Shown here: piece by piece, positions 24,628-32,733 of the stretch | Numbering within the stretch: position 1 is the first letter of the stretch | Layout: each line of letters starts with the position of its first letter | Source of the DNA: Candidatus Methanoperedens nitratireducens | Lineage (GTDB): Archaea > Halobacteriota > Methanosarcinia > Methanosarcinales > Methanoperedenaceae | Direction: 5' to 3' | DNA: 43,502 bases | Assembly: GCF_900196725.1 (NCBI RefSeq) | Contig: NZ_FZMP01000229.1 | Span: forward strand, 1-43,502 | Translations under genes and position numbers: made by a program | Notes under the pieces: model-generated | The model's input: only the letters and a program-made list of their open reading frames with translations | Told to the model about the DNA's origin: nothing | Database searches by the model: none

Positions 24628-26178
24628 TTAGAAAAAGCCCCTTTTAATAAACACATCTCTGATTTTTTCACTATCACTTCCTTTATAGAGGTTCTTATTA
24701 GCCATGATAATGGCCTCCGCGCCGTCAATGAAATTTGAGAGTGCAGTGAGAAAAAAGTGGCTTTCAAGTACGAGCCGTATTGAACGCTCTCTTGCTCTTG
24801 TCCTGTTATCTTTTTCCTTTGAGGACCCTCCTAAAGTAAGATACAAGTCCCATAAAGCTGCTGACCATATCTCTCCATCGGCATCGCATGTCATTACTCC
24901 CTGGAAATTCTCCGGGTAATATTTTTGGTTATCTACCCTGCGAATACACTGCAATACAGTGCCTATGCCGTTCCAGTCTCCCACAGCTTCACGGTTAAAT
25001 CCATCATTTTCTTCTGAAAAATAACACGCAGCAAGGAAATCCCCGAAGCCCTGCTCTATGGCACAGCCTTCTTCTGTCAAGCCTAAAAAAGGAACCTGTT
25101 CGTCTATTATGGCATGGGCATACTCGTGAATAATGATATCAGCATCCTCTGCATCCGGTATTCCAATTGCACCGTACGTAATAGATTTGGCATCGGAATC
25201 AAAATAAGAACCAGTTCCTTCAGCGTAGGCATTCACTTTTATCTGTTTATTGCAAACGTTTTTAAACCCGAGCTCCTGGATAAATCTCTGGCACGAATCG
25301 ATATGATAATAAACCATGACCTCACAGAACCTGCTATCTCCGCGTTTGTAATAAAATAAATGGGAAGGTTCGTATGTCCTATTCGGTGTATCACCTGTAT
25401 CGACGTATTCTCCCCTTAAAAAACCTGAGCCGTCAAGACCTTTTAAAACCACTGTGGTGTAGGAATCTTCCGGAATGTCCGATTCAGGGGTAAGATTCTG
25501 GTCTCTAAGAGCCACTACAGGATTAGGAATAAAAACTCTGCCTTTTCCAGTTGTGTTTCTTCTAAAAACATCCATCCTCTTAATTATTTCCCCATGTCTA
25601 ACATCAACATAAACATGATGGCTTTCTGGCGGATTTTTTAATGCAACACTTACTTCCAATGTTAGATAAAATTCATCATCTACTGGAAGAATTACAAGAT
25701 TCACATTAGAATCTCGCATCAATCTTGTTTCAGCATTTATATCTAAATGTACGATTTCGATGGCTTTCTCTTTTGATATTCCTCCATTTAGAATGGCTTT
25801 TGTATCTAATTCAATAAAAGGATGATAATTGTTTTTAACCATAATGATTTTAAATTCTGAATTTAAGTGAATTGATGTAAAAGCGTATAGAACAGGAATC
25901 TCCTGGTAAAACTGTTGATAATTTATATGATATGTATCATGGCCATAAGACTTATTAATAAATTTCAAATCAGACAGATCTTTTTTAAACCCGAAGAGAG
26001 CGCTGTATTCCATCAAGAAATGACGGACTGACTCATCGATATCTTTTGTTATCGGAATTGTGATAAGCCCATCTACCAGAGATACAACTCCTGTTCCCTT
26101 CCACAGTATTTTAATATCTTTATCCAGAATTTTTAATTTTTCCGCGAGCTCATTTTGTTCTTCAGTAGGTTCAACCAT
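24628..26178 (-). CDS. M4/M36-like zinc metalloprotease without visible signal peptide
   Basis: About 516 aa from ATG 26178 (MVEPTEEQNELAEKLK); a TTG at 26199 is less likely. The first ~200 residues resemble a thermolysin/fungalysin propeptide (FTP/PepSY-like: KSYGHDTYHINYQQFYQEIP and KNPPESHHVYVDVRHGEI). The catalytic domain has IIHEYAHAIIDEQ (HExxH, His351/His355) and the downstream EQGFGDFLAACYF carrying the third zinc ligand Glu. Family members are normally secreted zymogens, yet no signal peptide or membrane helix is visible. It lies 36 nt after an unknown 206-aa gene, probably in one operon. The cell location and target are unknown. Confidence 0.85.
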   Translation of the reverse strand: MVEPTEEQNELAEKLKILDKDIKILWKGTGVVSLVDGLITIPITKDIDESVRHFLMEYSALFGFKKDLSDLKFINKSYGHDTYHINYQQFYQEIPVLYAFTSIHLNSEFKIIMVKNNYHPFIELDTKAILNGGISKEKAIEIVHLDINAETRLMRDSNVNLVILPVDDEFYLTLEVSVALKNPPESHHVYVDVRHGEIIKRMDVFRRNTTGKGRVFIPNPVVALRDQNLTPESDIPEDSYTTVVLKGLDGSGFLRGEYVDTGDTPNRTYEPSHLFYYKRGDSRFCEVMVYYHIDSCQRFIQELGFKNVCNKQIKVNAYAEGTGSYFDSDAKSITYGAIGIPDAEDADIIIHEYAHAIIDEQVPFLGLTEEGCAIEQGFGDFLAACYFSEENDGFNREAVGDWNGIGTVLQCIRRVDNQKYYPENFQGVMTCDADGEIWSAALWDLYLTLGGSSKEKDNRTRARERSIRLVLESHFFLTALSNFIDGAEAIIMANKNLYKGSDSEKIRDVFIKRGFF

Positions 26179-26214
26179 GACCAACACCAACCAAACCAAA
26201 TATTTATTTACTTT

Positions 26215-26835
26215 CTATGCATTTTTAACAGTCTGGTGAAAGGATTTCATAGATTCATCATCTATTAATCTTAAGTTCTTGGTTTTTAGAAATTCTCTTG
26301 CCTCTCTCATTTTTTTAGCATATATGTACAACCACCCTTCATTAAGAAGAATAGCCGCATCTCTTATTGTCTCTTTATTCAATGTTCCTACTCCAAATTC
26401 CTTGAGTAATTGTATTACTGCTATTAGAGCAGCAACATGTTCGTCCATGTCTTTATTCTCAGTAGCAATATCATGAAGCAACATTTTAAAAAGATCTCTA
26501 AATTTAGCGGGTACTATACGAACTCCTTCGGTTGTTTCAAGAACATGGATTTCAGTAAGTTCATCGATCAGTTTGTCGATTTTATCATTTTCCCATGCAT
26601 CAACAGGATATTCAGTTTTTTTATAAATCTCAAATATACTTTTCAGAATTCCGTCTATTTCATCTTTGTCTTCAAACCTTTTTAACTCATAATCCTTTGA
26701 CTTTAATTCGGGTATGGAAGATAAATAATACCTGTAAAGACTTCTTAATTTTTCTCCATCTTTCCCTTCTACCTTTTCCAGAGATATAAGAATCTCAAAT
26801 TCTTTATCTGTCAGGTTCACCTCAACTTTTGGCAT
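26215..26835 (-). CDS. Unknown 206-aa helical protein, partner of the metalloprotease
   Basis: A soluble, charged, mostly helical protein (MPKVEVNLTDKEFEILISLE to ESMKSFHQTVKNA). The start, with LTDKEFEILISLEK, recalls a helix-turn-helix or winged-helix beginning, and the middle (KIDKLIDELTEIHVLETTEG) is winged-helix-like, but I do not recognise a family. GGGGAGTGA lies upstream of ATG 26835. It is the first gene of a two-gene unit with the protease and could be a substrate, inhibitor or regulator of it. Confidence 0.75.
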   Translation of the reverse strand: MPKVEVNLTDKEFEILISLEKVEGKDGEKLRSLYRYYLSSIPELKSKDYELKRFEDKDEIDGILKSIFEIYKKTEYPVDAWENDKIDKLIDELTEIHVLETTEGVRIVPAKFRDLFKMLLHDIATENKDMDEHVAALIAVIQLLKEFGVGTLNKETIRDAAILLNEGWLYIYAKKMREAREFLKTKNLRLIDDESMKSFHQTVKNA

Positions 26836-26984
26836 TTATATCACTCCCCGATTTACTCTGATCTTTTAACTCAAGATATAAGTATTTGAATACAGTTACT
26901 TAACACTTACCAAGCATGTCAAACTATTATTAACTGTTCCAGGCGACCGAAAGGTTTAATAGCTAAAAACTTCCCGTATAATCT

Positions 26985-27230
26985 ATGATAATTGAGCTGA
27001 CATTATTATTTCTTTTAATAGTAGCCATAATTGCCGGATACTTTATCCTGAGAACTGCGGGGCGTTTGATCATAAATACTATACTGGGTCTTATCCTGCT
27101 TGTTGTCAGCAACTTCGTTTTTAATTTAGGTATTGCCTATTCGATCCCCGTGATATTGATCTGCGCGCTTGGAGGTATACCGGGTGCGATCCTTGTAATA
27201 TTACTTCATGTACTGGGCATAGCCTTCTAA
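26985..27230 (+). CDS. BofA-family membrane protein
   Basis: 81 aa, almost entirely membrane-embedded: ELTLLFLLIVAIIAGYFIL, LIINTILGLILLVVSNF and PVILICALGGIPGAILVILL. The glycine-rich GGIPGAILVILLHVLGIAF end is the hallmark of the BofA family (inhibitor of pro-sigma-K processing protease in Bacillus). Archaea lack sigma-K, so here it may control an intramembrane protease or do something else. TTTAATAG lies ~25 nt before the ATG, suggesting a leaderless mRNA. Confidence 0.82.
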   Translation: MIIELTLLFLLIVAIIAGYFILRTAGRLIINTILGLILLVVSNFVFNLGIAYSIPVILICALGGIPGAILVILLHVLGIAF

Positions 27231-27240
27231 TGGTTGAAAT

Positions 27241-27504
27241 ATGACGGAATGGGACGTATCAGAATGGGAGAAGCCATATATAGACAAATATAAAATATTT
27301 GTGATAGACCCTGGCAGGGTAGTAGCAATAATGCCATGGAGAACGGATGAAAACACATGCTGGGCAATCAATGCCGGCATAAAAGAAGTTGCAAAGGAGC
27401 ATATTATCAGGAGCATAACCAGTGTCCAGGAAAAGACATTTGAAGGCATTTCCCACACCACTGAAGTGATCCTTATCGTGGAACCAAAGGTAATGGGTCA
27501 GTAA
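27241..27504 (+). CDS. Unknown small protein following the BofA gene
   Basis: 87 aa, soluble, starting MTEWDVSEWEKPYIDKYKIF; the rest alternates strands and helices (KIFVIDPGRVVAIMPW, AINAGIKEVAKEHI, TTEVILIVEPK). No family recognised. It starts 10 nt after the BofA gene stop on the same strand, so the pair is probably co-transcribed. The compact alpha/beta pattern, lacking cysteines other than one, gives no mechanism. Confidence 0.7.
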   Translation: MTEWDVSEWEKPYIDKYKIFVIDPGRVVAIMPWRTDENTCWAINAGIKEVAKEHIIRSITSVQEKTFEGISHTTEVILIVEPKVMGQ

Positions 27505-27659
27505 TTGAAAGTTCTTTCAGGATTCTTGAAAATTAATATTGTGCCGGCGTACTACTATAGCGCCGTATAAAACGGGAACAGGTTGGTTCGCTTATAGGGG
27601 TATGATAACATGCGCATCGGAATTAATGAAGTTCATGATAACTAAGAACCCGGCTATAA

Positions 27660-27976
27660 TTATCTTGCCCTTCCGTTCTTGCAGAAGTATCCCGCCGGGT
27701 TCCTGCTTGCCAACCCGTATTCCTGCCAGACTGCGCAACTATCGCAAATACAGGGCTGCAAAGTGTCAAGGTCCCTGCATGTAGTATTGCCGTTAGCACA
27801 GTGTACCCTCCTGACGTTTTCATGTCCCTGTACATCACCTTTTCCCAGATGGCTCATTTCGTCTCTGGAGCTTTTTAATTTCGTACCCACACACCCGCTG
27901 CCAGCACCGGACATTCAGGACACATACATCTTCCGATATTTTCCTCTGTATACGGGATTTTTAAACCGTTACTCAT
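27660..27976 (-). pseudogene. DUF2769-family cysteine-rich protein, frameshifted
   Basis: From ATG 27976 the minus strand encodes MSNGLKIPYTEENIGRCMCP then ECPVLA, the typical DUF2769 start. The frame then shifts by one base around 27893-27908, after which SGCVGTKLKSSRDEM, ANGNTTCRDLDTLQPCICDS and CAVWQEYGLA continue the family pattern to the TAA at 27660. The six or more cysteines suggest metal binding; the function is unknown. The two halves together make one normal-length protein (~105 aa), so either the gene is recently broken or one base was lost in the sequence. Confidence 0.8.
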
Positions 27977-28134
27977 TTTTAGCCACCCTGTTTCCCATTT
28001 ATAATCATAACTGCGAGGATTAAAAGCTTCCTGTTGATAGTCATTTACAGATATCAGACACCCAATAATGCCAATCGACCTACATGCATATATACAATAA
28101 AAACATAATAAATATGGGAACTGGAGGTATAAGT

Positions 28135-28419
28135 ATGGCAAGATTTATTATGATATCTACACTGACAGATGAGGGTGCCAGAACCCTCAAGAAGAACCCT
28201 GAAAGAATAAGGGAAGTTAACTCGGAGCTTAAAGAGATGGGTATAAACGTGCTTGAACAGTTTGTCGTCCTTGGAAACTTTGATTTCTTGAATATCATTG
28301 AAGCAGATGATAACACCGCAATCACAAAAGGGGTTGTTGAACTATTATCCCGGGGCAGCATCAGGACAGCGACATACAGGGTAATACCTGTGAATGATTT
28401 TATAGAGTCACTTAAATGA
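28135..28419 (+). CDS. GYD-domain protein
   Basis: 94 aa from ATG 28135, chosen because GGAGGT lies 6 nt upstream. The sequence ARFIMISTLTDEGARTLKKN, LEQFVVLGNFDFLNIIEADD and IRTATYRVIPVNDFIE fits the GYD family (dimeric ferredoxin-like fold), with GNFDFL in place of the G-x-YD core. No function is established for the family. The stop overlaps the next gene's start (ATGA), a sign of translational coupling to the cytochrome-b5-like gene. Confidence 0.88.
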   Translation: MARFIMISTLTDEGARTLKKNPERIREVNSELKEMGINVLEQFVVLGNFDFLNIIEADDNTAITKGVVELLSRGSIRTATYRVIPVNDFIESLK

Positions 28420-28668
28420 ACGCAGCACAGGAATTGAAAAAATTCAGTAAGGAGGAGCTTGCCAGAAACATTGGCAAAAATGGGGCGCCGGCGTTCTTCG
28501 CTGTGAACGGGAAGGTTTACGATGTAACAGATAGTCCCCTGGGAAGACGGGGAGCATGAATCCCTTCATGAGGCTGGCAGAGACCTGACACAGGAGCTTG
28601 AGTTAGCTCCGCACGGGGCGGACGTGATCGAGAGATATCACGTAGTTGGAACGCTAAGCGAAGGCTGA
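28416..28668 (+). pseudogene. Cytochrome-b5-like haem-binding domain protein, frameshifted
   Basis: The first 41 codons (ELKKFSKEELARNIGKNGAP, then AFFAVNGKVYDVTDSP) are a typical small cytochrome-b5-like domain start. The frame then hits TGA at 28557. In the next frame from TGG 28540, WEDGEHESLHEAGRDLTQEL and HGADVIERYHVVGTLSEG complete the domain, including the two histidine-containing segments expected around a b5-type haem. The break falls at a CCCC run (28536-28539). Without the extra base the gene would be ~83 aa. It overlaps the GYD gene by 4 nt. Confidence 0.82.
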
Positions 28669-28740
28669 CGCCTTCAAAAACATTTTCAGCATAACTGCGC
28701 CATTATATCGCTGATATACGTTTACGAGCTTCCGGTGTTA

Positions 28741-31104
28741 TTAAAGCACTCCTCTGAAATAATGACCTTTTGTGTACCCGCCGGAATCATTGCATTCCTC
28801 ATCAAACCTCTTTCCGCTAATACTGCTATCTATAGCCTTCCTGTACGCCTCTGTTATTTTCCCCGTCTTTCCCTTATTATACGTTCTGGCTTCTATCCGC
28901 AGGCAATCAACACCCGTTTTGATTAGGTCGGGCACGTATTCAAGCATGCATAGCTCACGTGAATTCATGATGTATGTCCGCCCCTGCGAATCGGTCTTGA
29001 CCGGAAAAACAAAGCCTTTTTCATCCTTCAGGCAGATATCGTGCGCCCTGTGCCCGGGGAATAGACCGCTAACAAGACCATGCTCGGAAACCATCAGAGG
29101 GAAAAGACCGTGCACGATGCACTCAGTTGAACCGAACGGGGTCAGTTTTTCTATTTCTTTCAGCGTGAGTTCAGGAGACAGTGTTATTCTCTGACCGTAG
29201 TTTAAAAGAAATTCCATTGTGATCCTGTTGAAAACATTGAATGGATAATCAATTATTACCGTTGCACCAGACCTGTGAAGGGAATACAGAACTCCGATAT
29301 TTGCAACGAGAAAACCATCTGGAGCCAGATCAGTTTTCAGGTTTTTGACACCTTTAACATCTTTGATGATTCGTGCCGTGCTGATGAACACACTTACGTC
29401 CTTTTCCTTACCATATTCAATAGCGTACCTCAAATCATCCGTATTTAGCTCACCTCCGAAGCTTTCTCCTCCGATATATACGGCATCAGCGCCGCTATCA
29501 ACAGCAGCCTCCAGGCATTCGATAGAACCTGCATTTACAGATAAGGCCGGTTTGATATCCGGCTTTCTTTCTTCGGGGTTTATTCCGGGAATGTTTAGAT
29601 TGCTGCACTGGCGTTTCCATTTCTGCGCGCGCAGTTCCTCAAGCCTGCTGACAGCTTCCCTGCGCAGGGAATTAAGCCCTGATACCGGAATAAAAATGTT
29701 ATCATCGCCTTCAAATTTGATTTCCTGCGCTTCAAAAACAGTATTCCCGAGCTTTTTTAACTGTTCTGTTATCGAGTTTCTGGATATCGGCTTAGCTTCT
29801 GCCTTACTTACTTTCGCTCCCCGGACTGTGATATCGTTTTCTCCATCGGTAATGTAAAGCTCAACGTGCTCATTTATGCAGGCTTTGATCAACATCCTGA
29901 CAGGGATTTTTCTATCATTCCCGGCTTCCAGTGATGCCATAAGCCCGGCATCATAGGTTTTGAAAACCGCATCGCCCGTTGCGACACCGGTATCAAGATG
30001 TATCCTGACCGCGGAACCGGGACTTGCTGCCGCCGCCCTTTGATTGTTGACATACATGCTCCTGACGATAACTCCCGTGTCCTGTTCCCCTATGCCGATG
30101 CCGTCCCCTGTTCTCAACGGAGCTTTCAGGGATATCGATACAAGTTTCTTTCGCGGCTCATAATCAAGAACCCTGCCAAGCTCTGTACCGATATTATGGG
30201 GGCACTTGCGGCTCATCAGTTCGCAGCCCGGGTTCCCGAAAAAATATCCTGTTGTGAATTCCCGATTAAAAAGCTGGCGCAGCGTATGCTTTTCGCCTTC
30301 AGTTACCCGGAATCTTCCTGGCGCTTCAAAAAACCTGTCAATGAGCTTCCGGTAAACTCTCACGACACCTGCCACATATTCAGGACGCTTCATGCGCCCT
30401 TCTATCTTGAAAGAATCTATTCCTGCCTTTACAAGAGCGCCGATATGCTCGCTCATATTCATGTCCTTCGGGCTGAGAAGGTAGCCTTCTACTTCGTTTA
30501 CCCGGTATTTCTTCCTGCACGGCTGGGCACAGTATCCGCGGTTGCCGCTCCTGCCGCCTATCATGCTGCTTAAAAGACACTGCCCTGAGTAGGAAAAGCA
30601 TAAAGCCCCGTGGATAAAAGTTTCAATCTCCATATTAGTTTCAGATTTTATCCTTCGTATTTCCTCAAGCGAGAGTTCGCGGGCAAGTACTAAGCGCTTC
30701 ACGCCCATATCTTTCAGGAATTTCACACCTTCTGTGTTGTGGATGGTCATCTGGGTGCTGGCATGGATCGGAAGCCCGGGAAGCTGCTCCCGCAGCAGCC
30801 GCAGGATGCCGAGATCCTGCACGATGACCGCATCCGCGCCTGCATTGCAGAGGAACCTGAGATAATCGGCGGCTTCTTCAAGCTCGGAATCCTTGATAAG
30901 GGTATTTACGGTTACGTATGCCTTAACCCCCATTTTATGTGTATAATCGATCGCCCACTCAAGCTCTTCGCGGTTGAAGTTTGAGGCATACTGTCGGGCG
31001 CTGAAAGCTCTTCCGCCGAAATATACGGCGCCGGCTCCGTTCTTTACTGCTGCGATGAGGGATTCTTTGTTGCCAACAGGAGCGAGTAGTTCGGGTTTGT
31101 GCAT
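28741..31104 (-). CDS. U32 family protein, RlhA-like (23S rRNA hydroxylase type) with DUF3656
   Basis: 787 aa. The N-terminal U32 domain starts PELLAPVGNKESLIAAVKNG and has GALCFSYSGQCLLSSMIGGR then GNRGYCAQPCR, supplying the four cysteines that bind Fe-S in RlhA-type proteins, followed by DSFKIEGRMKRPEYV. A DUF3656-like middle (about 300-480) is followed by a second TIM-barrel-like U32 segment (ALSVNAGSIECLEAAVDSGA and DAVYIGGESFGG). Bacterial relatives hydroxylate 23S rRNA cytidine using prephenate-linked chemistry; others are annotated as collagenase-like peptidases. I favour an RNA-modifying role. The gene is full length with no operon partner visible. Confidence 0.9.
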   Translation of the reverse strand: MHKPELLAPVGNKESLIAAVKNGAGAVYFGGRAFSARQYASNFNREELEWAIDYTHKMGVKAYVTVNTLIKDSELEEAADYLRFLCNAGADAVIVQDLGILRLLREQLPGLPIHASTQMTIHNTEGVKFLKDMGVKRLVLARELSLEEIRRIKSETNMEIETFIHGALCFSYSGQCLLSSMIGGRSGNRGYCAQPCRKKYRVNEVEGYLLSPKDMNMSEHIGALVKAGIDSFKIEGRMKRPEYVAGVVRVYRKLIDRFFEAPGRFRVTEGEKHTLRQLFNREFTTGYFFGNPGCELMSRKCPHNIGTELGRVLDYEPRKKLVSISLKAPLRTGDGIGIGEQDTGVIVRSMYVNNQRAAAASPGSAVRIHLDTGVATGDAVFKTYDAGLMASLEAGNDRKIPVRMLIKACINEHVELYITDGENDITVRGAKVSKAEAKPISRNSITEQLKKLGNTVFEAQEIKFEGDDNIFIPVSGLNSLRREAVSRLEELRAQKWKRQCSNLNIPGINPEERKPDIKPALSVNAGSIECLEAAVDSGADAVYIGGESFGGELNTDDLRYAIEYGKEKDVSVFISTARIIKDVKGVKNLKTDLAPDGFLVANIGVLYSLHRSGATVIIDYPFNVFNRITMEFLLNYGQRITLSPELTLKEIEKLTPFGSTECIVHGLFPLMVSEHGLVSGLFPGHRAHDICLKDEKGFVFPVKTDSQGRTYIMNSRELCMLEYVPDLIKTGVDCLRIEARTYNKGKTGKITEAYRKAIDSSISGKRFDEECNDSGGYTKGHYFRGVL

Positions 31105-31110
31105 GTGGTT

Positions 31111-31230
31111 CTGTCAAGTCTTCGGTTGCTAAATAAATTTCCATTTATCTGTAGTTTTCAGAAAGGCGATTGATAGCGATTAACTTTGTAAAAACCAGCG
31201 TTCATCTGCGAACAACCGATAACTTGACAG
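31111..31230. repeat. 120-bp element with 18-bp terminal inverted repeats
   Basis: CTGTCAAGTCTTCGGTTG (31111-31128) and CAACCGATAACTTGACAG (31213-31230) are inverted repeats matching at 16 of 18 positions. They enclose 84 nt with no gene. It sits between the divergent U32 and SDR genes, beginning 6 nt from the U32 start. It could be a miniature inverted-repeat element or a shared operator. No flanking target duplication was seen. Confidence 0.65.
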
Positions 31231-31319
31231 TACCTAAAAAGATACATGCGACTATGCATGCTGGGGAAAATTATAAATTGATTAGGTTTCAACTGTTAAA
31301 GGATTAAGGAGGATAATAC

Positions 31320-31391
31320 ATGGGAAACGCTCTGCAATATGTCCAGAATGAGTATTTACACAATACAAAGGGATGGTTAAAATGGCTTTAA
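31320..31391 (+). CDS. Possible 23-aa leader ORF upstream of the SDR gene
   Basis: ATG 31320 follows a strong AAGGAGG (31306-31312) at ideal spacing and encodes MGNALQYVQNEYLHNTKGWL then KWL, ending in TAA that overlaps the SDR start (ATG 31382) by 10 nt. It could be a translationally coupled leader peptide or the remnant of a lost gene. It has no recognisable family. Confidence 0.4.
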   Translation: MGNALQYVQNEYLHNTKGWLKWL

Positions 31392-32142
31392 GTTTAGAGG
31401 GCAAAGTTGCTCTTGTAACAGGCGGCAGTTCCGGAATCGGAAGAGCCACAGCCTGGTATTTGCCAGGGAAGGGGCAAAAGTTGTGGTGGCTGATGTCCAG
31501 ACCGATGGTGGGAAGGAAACAGTTCAGATGATAATCGATACAGGGGGCGAAGCTATCTTCGTTAAAACCGACGTATCAAAAGCTGCAGAGGTTATGGCAC
31601 TGGTTGACAGTGCGGTCAGTACCTACGGGAGGCTTGATTGCGCCTTCAACAATGCAGGCATTGAGGGAACCATGGCTCCGACCGCTGACTGTACAGAGGA
31701 GAACTGGGACCGTGTTATCGCCGTCAACCTCAAAGGCGTGTGGCTGTGCATGAAGTATGAGATCCCTGAAATGCTCAAGCGGGGTAATGGAGCCATAGTC
31801 AACACAGCCTCATTTTTAGGACTTGTCGGTCTCCAGGGTGCGCCAGCCTATTGTACATCCAAGGGCGGCGTTATACAGCTTACACGTACGGCTGCACTGG
31901 AATACGCTACTAAAGGGATACGTATTAATGCCGTATGCCCTGGTGTTATCCGCACGCCGATGTTAGAACGGGTAACAGGCGGCAAACCTGAGCTTGAGGC
32001 GCTGTTCACGGCACGTGAGCCAGTGGGACGTATGGGTGCACCGGGAGAAGTAGCTGAGGCTGTTGTATGGTTATGCTCTGATGCAGCTTCTTTTGTCACA
32101 GGTCACCCGCTGGTCGTTGACGGCGGTTTTGTCGCACAGTAG
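31382..32142 (+). pseudogene. Short-chain dehydrogenase/reductase (SDR), frameshifted near its N-terminus
   Basis: From ATG 31382 the first 24 codons give LEGKVALVTGGSSGIGRAT, the NAD(P)-binding Rossmann motif TGxxxGIG. The frame then slips by one base at about 31451-31453 (GCCTGG where GCCCTGG would keep frame), and SLVFAREGAKVVVADVQTD continues in the next frame to TAG 32142. Later motifs are intact: NNAGIEG, the catalytic Ser region, YCTSKGG (Tyr-x-x-x-Lys) and the C-terminal PLVVDGGFV. With the missing base restored it would be a normal ~253-aa classical SDR; the substrate cannot be told. Confidence 0.88.
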
Positions 32143-32163
32143 CGGCGCCGGGTGAAAGCTTAT

Positions 32164-32730
32164 TCATTTTTTATTCCCTTCCAATTTTTTCCTCATCACT
32201 TCTTTCAACCTCCCCACATCCCCCTTTTTCGCGCTCACGGGCACTATCGAATCAAGCCACTGCCTCCACGGCGGCATCATGCCCAGGCGCTCCGCAATGC
32301 CATTAAGCGTCCTGTCCATATCATCGACCTTATCCATCTTATTCGCAGCCACGACCACATCGATATCCAGCTCATGCAGGAACTCGAAAAGCTCGACCTC
32401 CACAGGCGTTTCATCCCTTCCGGCCCACCTGTCCACGATATCGGCAAATGAGGATGCGTTCACGACCATCACGGCAAGCACGATATTCCCGGCATTGTCC
32501 TCGATGTAATGAACGATATTATCCTTGATAGCCTCTATACTTTCTTCGCTTATCCCGCTCATGAAACCGAACCCCGGCATATCCGTTATCTGGATATCCT
32601 GGTAAGCAACATGCCGCGGCTTTCTCGTCACGCCGGGACGCTTGCCCGCAGGGAGCTTTTTCCCGGTGAGCGCGGTGATCAGGGTGGACTTGCCCACATT
32701 TGAGCGCCCCACGAATATTATCTCTTTCAT
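32164..32730 (-). CDS. engB: EngB-type GTPase
   Basis: 188 aa. The TRAFAC GTPase has FVGRSNVGKSTLITAL (G1), PGVTRKPRH (G2 region with Thr), TDMPGFGFM (G3), ANKMDKV (G4) and VPVSAKKG (G5). The GRSNVGKST P-loop and PGxT are hallmarks of EngB/YihA, which assists large-subunit ribosome assembly in bacteria; archaeal members are presumed similar. It starts 3 nt after the DHH gene stop, in an operon with the DHH phosphoesterase and the surface protein. Confidence 0.92.
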   Translation of the reverse strand: MKEIIFVGRSNVGKSTLITALTGKKLPAGKRPGVTRKPRHVAYQDIQITDMPGFGFMSGISEESIEAIKDNIVHYIEDNAGNIVLAVMVVNASSFADIVDRWAGRDETPVEVELFEFLHELDIDVVVAANKMDKVDDMDRTLNGIAERLGMMPPWRQWLDSIVPVSAKKGDVGRLKEVMRKKLEGNKK

Positions 32731-32733
32731 AAT

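Noticed and set aside
27539-27784. Plus-strand frame over the DUF2769 region
   Set aside because: It is antisense to the frameshifted DUF2769 gene, whose two halves match a known cysteine pattern.
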